Part shown: piece after piece, positions 7,207 through 12,849 of the stretch
How the letters are laid out: each line of letters opens with the position of its first letter
Position numbering within the stretch: position 1 is the first letter of the stretch
Assembly: GCA_009928265.1 (NCBI GenBank)
Contig: RFPR01000042.1
Span: 1-15,462, forward strand
From: Pseudomonadota bacterium
GTDB taxonomy: Bacteria; Verrucomicrobiota; Verrucomicrobiia; Chthoniobacterales; UBA6821
DNA: 15,462 nt
Reading direction: 5' to 3'
Notes under the pieces: model-generated
The model's input: only the letters and a program-made list of their open reading frames with translations
Databases searched by the model: none
What the model was told of the DNA's origin: nothing
Position numbers and translations under genes: made by a program

Positions 7207-7448
7207 GCTTCCTCGAAAGGTTCCAGCACGGTGTTCCCGTGCGCATCACGTCCGATAATCTCGATCCGCTTCTCCGCGGCATCTAGCCTCTCGCGGCAGG
7301 TGCGGAGCAGCTTCATCCCCTCTTCGTAGCGATCGATAAGGGTTTCAAGGGGCGGAGGAGTCTTTTCGATCTCCCCGACGATCTCCTCCAGCCGGCCAAG
7401 CGCCTGCTCGAGGGAGGTCTCTTTCGACGGGGATTCGCTTTTCTTCAT
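7203..7448 (-). CDS. xseB: Exonuclease VII small subunit
   Basis: 81 residues. XseB forms a complex with the catalytic XseA subunit, a single-strand DNA exonuclease in the cytoplasm. The helical-hairpin core is visible as SLEQALGRLEEIVGEIEK (12-29), PPLETLIDRYEEGMKLLR (32-49) and CRERLDAAEKRIEII (51-65), the classic XseB pattern. ATG at 7448. The stop TGA overlaps the dxs GTG by 4 bp. An xseB-dxs neighbourhood is common in bacteria, often with xseA and ispA; neither is present here. Confidence 0.93.
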   Translation of the reverse strand: MKKSESPSKETSLEQALGRLEEIVGEIEKTPPPLETLIDRYEEGMKLLRTCRERLDAAEKRIEIIGRDAHGNTVLEPFEEA

Positions 7449-7466
7449 GTGACGACGAATCTCGGA

Positions 7467-9170
7467 TTATTTATGCGACCAGCGCTCCCTGTCGGCGTAG
7501 AGGATACATTCTCCATCCACGGGGAGAGGCGTGAAACTTTTGAGCAGGAAGTCATTCAGGTTCACGGTACGCATGATGACAGGCCCCCATTCCTTGTAAG
7601 GACCCTTGATCAATGAAAGAAAATCCTGCCCGCCCGAAACCGGCGTTAGGTAGAGACCGACGATCGGAGTTCCCAGCACCCCAAAATCGGAGATTTGGTT
7701 GAACTGTCGTACGGTCTCGGGAAGGAGAAGACATTTGCGGTTGGCGTACCAAGCAACCGCCCAAGGCATGTCGGAGCAGAGGATTTCCTTGGGCTGATAC
7801 CATTTCTGAAGCACCGAAATGAAGGGAGGAACATACGGCGGCCACTGGATCTTGGCCTGTGCGCCTGCAATAAACCGCAGCAGCATCGGCGCTGCCGCCA
7901 ACAGGAAAAGTGCTGAGAGGAAAACGATCCTTAGGGCCTTGAGCGAGATGTTGAGGCGGTTCCAGAGCACCAGCAAGAAGGCAAGTCCGTAGAGCAGGAA
8001 GGCAGGCAGGAAAACGATGTGCAATTGGTTGCCGGAGACGGCTTCCTTCACCCCGAAGAGCGTCATGCCGATCGTCACTCCCGCCCACATGAGGATCACG
8101 ATCCAGCGCCAGAGGGCAGCGGTTGGGTTGCGAAATGGATGCATGACGGCCATGAGCGCAGCGACAGCCACAATATTGAGCCCCATGTATTCCCAGAGAT
8201 GGGCGGCCTGATCGGTGAGCCCTGTGCGAAACTTCGTCGCCATGCCTCCCCCGAGGCTGAGCCCGGTATTCACTCCCCTCATCACCGCTTCCTCCGTCAC
8301 CCCGGCGCCGGCCAGAGCCGTGTAGACCGCGATACCAAGGGGATTCCCACAGGTCAGGTAGTTGTGGGCAAGCCAAGGCAGGACGGTCGTGAGAAAGACC
8401 ACCAGCGAGACGAACGTGGCGGCCACGCGCTCGCGGAAGGCTATGAGACAAAAGGCCAGAAAACCGGGCAAGAGGAAGGCAGCAACCCCGTGGGTGAGGG
8501 CCATGAGCCCAAGCAGGAAAGCAGCCAACGCCAACCGCAGGATGACCGAGAGCGCACTGCGTTCCTGCTCCTCGGCGCGGAGTGCGTCAAATGAGCAAAG
8601 GGTCACCAGTCCGAACAGAATGATGAGCAATAGCTGGGGCAGCCCGGCCAGTGCGTACTGCCACATCAGGTCGGTGACGAGCAGGAGTCCCGCAGCCAGA
8701 AGCGCCAGCTCGTAGTCAAAAAGCCGTCGCGCCACAAAATACCAAACCAAAACACCGATCAGCAGGAGGAGGATTCCCAAGCCTGCGGCCACCCTGTCGC
8801 CCTTGGAAAGCGTGTCGGTCGGAGCCATGTCGAGGTTCTTTCTGAAGGGAAAGAGCGCCGCAGCTTCGAGCATCGGGAAGAGCGGGGCGTTGTGGACTTC
8901 GGGAAAGTGGTCCGCAGGAATTTTTCTGCCGGAATCGGTCAACTGCTGGATGGCCAGAGGGCGGATGTACCGTGTGGTGAAACCCTCGCCCGAAACAAGG
9001 GATCGCGCCAGCTGCGCCTGATCCATCGCGGCCTCGGTGCCGAGCCCCTTGAAATGGAAAAGAAAATAGAGCACCACGATGCCGGCAAGCACCACGGCGA
9101 CCATGCTGATTTTGATAATGCGGGCCGCGAGGCCGGAGTCGATGTCGCGTACGGTTTCCTGGAGAGCCAT
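7467..9170 (-). CDS. Multi-pass membrane glycosyltransferase of GT-C/GT39 type (probable)
   Basis: 567 residues. A first TM helix (about 19-40) is followed by a non-cytoplasmic loop with GTEAAMDQAQLARSLVSGEGFT (44-64). This resembles the first loop of PMT/GT39-like transferases, where an acidic residue (here Asp50) is catalytic. VHNAPLFPMLEA (92-103) matches the common loop near the acceptor site. About ten hydrophobic helices follow up to roughly residue 440, then a soluble C-terminal domain of about 120 residues. Such enzymes move a sugar from a polyprenyl-phosphate donor to lipid or protein on the outer face of the inner membrane. Donor and acceptor cannot be told. It begins 6 bp after the response-regulator stop and lies upstream of dxs, whose product feeds polyprenyl synthesis. 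Confidence 0.65.
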   Translation of the reverse strand: MALQETVRDIDSGLAARIIKISMVAVVLAGIVVLYFLFHFKGLGTEAAMDQAQLARSLVSGEGFTTRYIRPLAIQQLTDSGRKIPADHFPEVHNAPLFPMLEAAALFPFRKNLDMAPTDTLSKGDRVAAGLGILLLLIGVLVWYFVARRLFDYELALLAAGLLLVTDLMWQYALAGLPQLLLIILFGLVTLCSFDALRAEEQERSALSVILRLALAAFLLGLMALTHGVAAFLLPGFLAFCLIAFRERVAATFVSLVVFLTTVLPWLAHNYLTCGNPLGIAVYTALAGAGVTEEAVMRGVNTGLSLGGGMATKFRTGLTDQAAHLWEYMGLNIVAVAALMAVMHPFRNPTAALWRWIVILMWAGVTIGMTLFGVKEAVSGNQLHIVFLPAFLLYGLAFLLVLWNRLNISLKALRIVFLSALFLLAAAPMLLRFIAGAQAKIQWPPYVPPFISVLQKWYQPKEILCSDMPWAVAWYANRKCLLLPETVRQFNQISDFGVLGTPIVGLYLTPVSGGQDFLSLIKGPYKEWGPVIMRTVNLNDFLLKSFTPLPVDGECILYADRERWSHK

Positions 9171-9176
9171 GGATGA

Positions 9177-10526
9177 TCAGGATGCGTGTTTGAAAATACC
9201 CAACTGGGCCAGATGACGATGGAGCGTGCGGCGGCTGATGCCGAGCTTTTTTGCGGCGAGTGTCCGGTTGTCAGCACACTCGGAAAGAGCCTTGCGAATC
9301 ATCGCCTCCTCGACCTTTTCCAGATTTAGCTCCCCCTCACGCAGGAGAGGATCGGAGCCAGCACGAATTGTCGAAGGGAGATCCTTCGCCGTGAGTTCAG
9401 CCCCCGCTCCGAGGACGACGGCGTGCTCTACGGCGGCGCGTAGTTCGCGGATGTTGCCGGGCCAGCCATAGCTCTCGAGACACTCCATGGCCTCCGGACC
9501 GAATCGTCGGGCAGATTTATCATGCTCCCGAGCCAACTCCTTCTCGAACGCATTGACCAGCAATGGGATATCCTCCCTATGTTCCCTCAGTGGAGGCATG
9601 ATCAGGGGAACCACGTTAAGCCTGAAATAGAGATCCTCGCGGAAGGTTCCCTCGGCTACCATCGCCGTGAGATCCCGGTTTGTCGCGGCAAGCAACCGGA
9701 CATCGGCCTGCAGGGTCTGGTTTCCTCCCACCCGCTCGAAGGTGCGCTCGCCGAGCACGCGCAGGATCTTTACCTGGACGGCGGGGTCAATTTCACCGAT
9801 CTCGTCCAGAAAAAGCGTTCCCCCCGCAGCCTGCTCGAATCTTCCGATCCGGCGTTCGGTCGCGCCGGTGAATGCCCCCTTTTCATGCCCGAAGAGCTCG
9901 CTCTCGAGCAGTTGCGGCGAGAGTGCGGCGCAGTGGACGGCGACAAACGGCTTCTCGGCCCGGGGACTCAATGCATGGATCGCCTTCGCGGCAACCTCCT
10001 TGCCGGTACCGCTTTCGCCCGTGATCAGCACGGTCGCCTTGCTTGGGGCGACCTGACGGATCGTCTCGAAGACTCGTTCCATGGCGGGTGAGCGGCCGAT
10101 CATCCGCTCGGGAGCACGCGATTTGACCACCTCACGCTTCAGTTCGACATTCTCACGACTCAAGGCGCGTTCACGCAGCGACCGGCGGACCAGCATCTCG
10201 AGACGATCAATGTTCACCGGCTTTGTAACGAAATCGTAGGCCCCGCGACGCATCGCCTCGACAGCCGTATCGACCGACCCATAGGCGGTCATCATGATGC
10301 AAACTGGGGGATCGGGACGCTTCAGGAGACGATCCATCAGCTCCATCCCGTCATCGTTACCAAGCTTCAGATCAGTAATGACCACGTCGGCAGGATCAGC
10401 CTCGAAAAGGGCCAATGCCGCAGCGGCATCTGCAGCCGCCGAGACCTCGTAGTGATCCTCGAGTGCGGATCGCAACCCCTCACGGGTATGCTTCTCATCG
10501 TCAACAATCAAGAGGGTCGGGTTCAT
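9177..10526 (-). CDS. NtrC-family sigma-54-dependent response regulator
   Basis: 449 residues from the ATG at 10526 (MNPTLLIVDDE). A GTG at 10562 would add 12 residues that fit no receiver domain and run through the dyad. Receiver domain (about 1-120) with acidic pocket Asp10/Glu11, phospho-acceptor Asp52 (VVITDLKLG), Thr80 and Lys102. AAA+ domain (about 142-370): Walker A GESGTGKE (170-177), sigma-54-contacting GAFTGA (217-222), Walker B LFLDEIGE (about 238-245) and the arginine-finger region FREDLYFRLN. C-terminal Fis-type HTH (about 418-443), NRTLAAKKLGISRRTLHRHL. It activates sigma-54 RNA polymerase when phosphorylated. No partner histidine kinase is in the window. A dyad lies 12 bp upstream of the start. 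It may be co-transcribed with rpsU and the SDR. Confidence 0.96.
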   Translation of the reverse strand: MNPTLLIVDDEKHTREGLRSALEDHYEVSAAADAAAALALFEADPADVVITDLKLGNDDGMELMDRLLKRPDPPVCIMMTAYGSVDTAVEAMRRGAYDFVTKPVNIDRLEMLVRRSLRERALSRENVELKREVVKSRAPERMIGRSPAMERVFETIRQVAPSKATVLITGESGTGKEVAAKAIHALSPRAEKPFVAVHCAALSPQLLESELFGHEKGAFTGATERRIGRFEQAAGGTLFLDEIGEIDPAVQVKILRVLGERTFERVGGNQTLQADVRLLAATNRDLTAMVAEGTFREDLYFRLNVVPLIMPPLREHREDIPLLVNAFEKELAREHDKSARRFGPEAMECLESYGWPGNIRELRAAVEHAVVLGAGAELTAKDLPSTIRAGSDPLLREGELNLEKVEEAMIRKALSECADNRTLAAKKLGISRRTLHRHLAQLGIFKHAS

Positions 10527-10537
10527 ACCAGAGCGGA

Positions 10538-10552
10538 GTGCCAAAGTGGCAC
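10538..10552. promoter_or_regulatory. Perfect inverted repeat upstream of the response-regulator gene
   Basis: GTGCCA-AAG-TGGCAC is a perfect 6-bp dyad with a 3-bp spacer, centred about 19 bp before the ATG at 10526 and inside the 49-bp gap after the SDR gene. It has no T-tract, so it is unlikely to be a terminator. It looks like a dimer binding site; binding by the downstream Fis-type regulator itself (autoregulation) is an inference. Confidence 0.45.
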
Positions 10553-10575
10553 AGATTCCCACAAAACGCCATTTT

Positions 10576-11445
10576 TTACTCTAATGAATCCGATTGTATT
10601 CCAGCTGCCAAGAGGGGCAAAGCGTCTCTATACGAGGGAAAGGCGGGGGTCCAGCCGAGCCCGCGTAGCTTCCCATTGGAAATCCGCTTCGAGGTGACTC
10701 CCCTTCGAAGTGCAAGCCCGGGAGCTCCCACGGGCGGGAGCGGGCGGCCAAAAAAGTCGGCCATCCAACCATAGACCTCGCGCTGGATGGCGGGCGTGTC
10801 GTCGGTCACATTGTAGACTCCCGGTGAAACATCCGGATCTCCCAGCATTGCCAGTGCGGCCGCCCCGTCGTCCCGGTGTATCTGGTTGACCCAGCGACCA
10901 CCTCCGTTTTCCAAAACGGCCTCGCCCGAAAGGAAATTACGCAGGAGGTAGGATCGCCCGGGTCCGTAAATTCCAGTCAACCGCGCTGCAATTCCTCCCG
11001 CCTCGAGTGCGATCCGCTCAGCCTCCAACAGGATCCTACCAGTCTCTCGGGCCGATTCGGTCGGCGATTCTTCGGTAATCCACGATCCATCGTCCTGAGC
11101 GTAGACCGAGGTACTGCTCACAAAGATCACCCGGCGGGGCTGCCATGCAGCGACGACCCGCTGCAAGCCGTCTCGATAGAGGGCGGCATAGGCTTCCTCA
11201 CCTCTCATTCCGGGACTCACGGCATGGATGGCAACGGGTACCCCGGATAGTCTGGGGGACAGGGCGGCAACCGATGCATCAGAGGTCACATCGCAAAGAG
11301 CGGTCTCAAACGATGCGCGGGAAAGCGACGCCCGAGACGCCTCGGAGCGGACCAACCCGAGAACCTGCGCTCCCCGGGCTGAAAACAAAGCGGCTGCGGC
11401 TTCCCCTAGGAAACCGCAGCCGATGATGACGATATCCGGAGTCAT
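10576..11445 (-). CDS. NAD(P)-binding epimerase/dehydratase-like SDR protein (YeeZ-like)
   Basis: 289 residues, cytoplasmic. The N-terminal Rossmann motif is IIGCGFLG (7-14). Further extended-SDR signatures are VIFVSSTSVYAQDDG (106-120), TGIYGPGR (157-164) and the NQIHRDDGAAALAM (187-200) stretch that closes the active site. The canonical YxxxK pair is not obvious; the Tyr115 region is followed by GRILLEAE, as in YeeZ-like proteins, so catalysis may differ or be absent. The substrate is unknown. It begins 13 bp after the rpsU stop and ends 49 bp before the response-regulator start on the same strand. Confidence 0.82.
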   Translation of the reverse strand: MTPDIVIIGCGFLGEAAAALFSARGAQVLGLVRSEASRASLSRASFETALCDVTSDASVAALSPRLSGVPVAIHAVSPGMRGEEAYAALYRDGLQRVVAAWQPRRVIFVSSTSVYAQDDGSWITEESPTESARETGRILLEAERIALEAGGIAARLTGIYGPGRSYLLRNFLSGEAVLENGGGRWVNQIHRDDGAAALAMLGDPDVSPGVYNVTDDTPAIQREVYGWMADFFGRPLPPVGAPGLALRRGVTSKRISNGKLRGLGWTPAFPSYRDALPLLAAGIQSDSLE

Positions 11446-11458
11446 TCCGGAAAACTGA

Positions 11459-11656
11459 TTAGTTCAGCGTGAAGCGGACCTTGGCCTTAGCGCGCTTGGC
11501 GTTGGCCTTGGCCTTGCGCTTGGTGCGCTGGGTGGGGGTCTCGAAGGCACGCAGACGGCGGACCTCATCGAGGATTCCCTCGGTGTCGAGCTTGGACTTG
11601 AGGCGCTTGAGCGCGCGATCGATGGGTTCGCCCTTACGGACTGATACTTCCGGCAT
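11459..11656 (-). CDS. rpsU: 30S ribosomal protein bS21
   Basis: 65 residues, the typical size. bS21 sits on the 30S platform near the 16S 3' end and takes part in initiation. The diagnostic N-terminal half PEVSVRKGEPIDRALKRLKS is followed by a basic, Ala/Lys-rich tail (TKRKAKANAKRAKAK). The ATG at 11656 is preceded by a clear Shine-Dalgarno AGGTGA, rare in this window and consistent with high expression. A putative promoter lies further upstream. It may head the unit that continues into the SDR and response regulator. Confidence 0.97.
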   Translation of the reverse strand: MPEVSVRKGEPIDRALKRLKSKLDTEGILDEVRRLRAFETPTQRTKRKAKANAKRAKAKVRFTLN

Positions 11657-11661
11657 TTAAT

Positions 11662-11667
11662 TCACCT
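11662..11667 (-). promoter_or_regulatory. Strong Shine-Dalgarno for rpsU
   Basis: AGGTGA on the minus strand, 5 bp before the rpsU ATG. It is one of the few good ribosome binding sites in the window and fixes the rpsU start. Confidence 0.8.
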
Positions 11668-11688
11668 GCTTTCTTTTGTGGGTCGGAG

Positions 11689-11717
11689 AGAATCGGTGCG
11701 AACCCTCCTTGGGTCAA
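11689..11717 (-). promoter_or_regulatory. Putative sigma-70-type promoter of rpsU
   Basis: On the minus strand TTGACC (11712-11717; 5 of 6 matches to the -35 consensus) and GATTCT (11689-11694; 3 of 6 matches) are separated by 17 bp. Transcription would start about 25 nt before the rpsU ATG. It is a plausible promoter for rpsU and possibly the genes downstream. Confidence 0.5.
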
Positions 11718-11726
11718 GAATAGAGT

Positions 11727-11823
11727 TAGGAGCTTGGAGCTAGCAGATAGGGATTGAGGGGCGAATGCCGAGGGAAAGTTGTGAGTACCTTGTCAGAGAT
11801 CCGTCACTATCTCCCAGCTCCTA
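11727..11823. repeat. Interrupted inverted repeat between the MBL gene and rpsU
   Basis: TAGGAGCT (11727-11734) and AGATAG (11745-11750) pair with CTATCT (11807-11812) and AGCTCCTA (11816-11823). The result is a 6 + 8 bp stem with an uneven internal loop and a central loop of 56 nt. The last three bases of the right arm (11821-11823) are the MBL gene's stop codon. A related sequence overlaps the amidase 3' end at 1976-2010. It could act in mRNA 3'-end formation or be a remnant of a dispersed repeat. Confidence 0.45.
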
Positions 11824-12660
11824 CTTTCCAGCAAAGAAGGGATTGTGCTTCCGCTCCAGCGCCACCGTTGTCAGCGGGCCGTGGCCGGGACAGAGGATCG
11901 TCTGCGGTGGCAGGGAAAGAATTTCCTCCCTGTTGGTCCGGAGGCAGTCGGCGTACGATGTGTTCGCTCTACCCATCGATCCGGCAAAGAGCGCATCCCC
12001 TACGATCGCGACCGGCCGTTCCAGTCCGCCGATCACATAGGTGATCCCTCCGGGAGCGTGTCCCTTGGTGAGACGGGTCGCGATCATCAGCGATCCGATC
12101 CGGAACTCCTTCCCGGCAGCAAAAGTTTTGATTCCAGGCACCCCCTCCATCCCCTCCCCTTCACCGATCCACGCCTCCGCCCCGGTTTTTTCAAGAATCC
12201 GGTCTGCTTCAAAGACATGGTCACCGTGCGCATGCGTCAGCAGGAGCAGGTGGAGCGTCAGCCCTTGCTCCCTAACAAAATTAAGCACCTCCGTGGCGTC
12301 AGCCCCAGTGTCGAAGGCCACCGCTTCACGCGTTGCCTCGTCCCAGGCGAGGTAGCTGTGCACCTGCATCGAGTCCCAATCGGAGGTGAACATCGCGATT
12401 CCTCTCTTGCCTTGGGGAAGTGCGATCTCACCGGGATGATAATCCCCCAGCGCCAGCAGGCTGGCACTGTCCAGCGCGAGGGCACAGGCCACTTTCTCCA
12501 AGGCTGCAGGATCGGACTCCCCTTGCAGCATTTGGGACACCTCTTCGATAGGGATCCCCGCACGCGAGGCAAGGTTCGCCTCCGTCAGATTCAGTCCGCG
12601 GCACGCCTTGCGGATCACATCGAGCCAGGTGTCCTCCAGCGGGATGCGGCGATCGTCCAT
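11821..12660 (-). CDS. HTH-domain / metallo-beta-lactamase-fold (glyoxalase II-like) fusion hydrolase
   Basis: 279 residues. The N-terminus (about 12-72), from DVIRKACRGLNLTEANLASRAGIPIEEVSQMLQG onwards in outline, looks like an XRE-type helix-turn-helix followed by a LALDSASLLAL dimer-like helix. From about 95 it is an MBL hydrolase with THAHGDH (142-148; ligands His143, His145, Asp147, His148), His201 (KGHAPGG), bridging Asp222 (VGDALFAG) and His260 (CPGHGP). The C-terminus KHNPFF is typical of glyoxalase II-like proteins. The fold suits hydrolysis of thioesters such as S-lactoylglutathione or similar; the substrate is not known. The HTH may regulate or merely dimerise. It begins 5 bp after the 60-residue TM ORF, so it is probably co-transcribed with the ABC protein. 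Confidence 0.86.
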   Translation of the reverse strand: MDDRRIPLEDTWLDVIRKACRGLNLTEANLASRAGIPIEEVSQMLQGESDPAALEKVACALALDSASLLALGDYHPGEIALPQGKRGIAMFTSDWDSMQVHSYLAWDEATREAVAFDTGADATEVLNFVREQGLTLHLLLLTHAHGDHVFEADRILEKTGAEAWIGEGEGMEGVPGIKTFAAGKEFRIGSLMIATRLTKGHAPGGITYVIGGLERPVAIVGDALFAGSMGRANTSYADCLRTNREEILSLPPQTILCPGHGPLTTVALERKHNPFFAGK

Positions 12661-12665
12661 GCCGG

Positions 12666-12848
12666 TCAGCGTGTGAGCCTGATCTGACGCCGGAGAACCA
12701 GGAGCAGGATGAGGAACATGAACCAGCTGGTGCCGACCATCACGGCCGTGTTGAACCAGAGCATCGGGATCGAGAGCCCGAAATACCGTTTCACGGGGCC
12801 AAAGAAGACGTTCGGATGACGGCGGGAGCGGTAATCGTACTGCTCCAT
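12666..12848 (-). CDS. One-TM ORF, probable displaced sixth TM helix of the upstream ABC protein
   Basis: 60 residues, starting with ATG 1 bp after the ABC stop (TGA-A-ATG). A short basic N-terminus with HPNVFFGPVKRYFG leads into one TM helix (about 32-51, FNTAVMVGTSWFMFLILLLV) and a basic tail LRRQIRLTR. The pattern (aromatic-Gly-Pro-x-x-x-aromatic-Phe-Gly, then Trp-Phe-Asn at the helix start and RR at the end) matches how the last helix of FHA/ABCG-type bacterial transporters ends. The upstream ORF shows only five TM helices, so this ORF completes the expected six. It could be translated by termination-reinitiation (AAGG lies 5 bp before the ATG) or be the product of a frameshift in the gene or the assembly. 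Confidence 0.6.
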   Translation of the reverse strand: MEQYDYRSRRHPNVFFGPVKRYFGLSIPMLWFNTAVMVGTSWFMFLILLLVLRRQIRLTR

Positions 12849-12849
12849 T

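Noticed and set aside
6001..7329. 442-residue plus-strand ORF opposite dxs and xseB
   Set aside because: It lies entirely antisense to two clear genes, shows no recognisable domain, and is the kind of long shadow expected in GC-rich coding DNA.
10527..10552. A sigma-54 (-24/-12) promoter for the response regulator
   Set aside because: TGGCAC is present, but the TTGC element is missing at the required spacing on both strands (TCTG and CCCA are found instead).
11845..12687. 280-residue plus-strand ORF opposite the HTH-MBL gene
   Set aside because: Antisense to an ORF with all MBL metal ligands; low-complexity Arg/Gln/His-rich translation with no domain.
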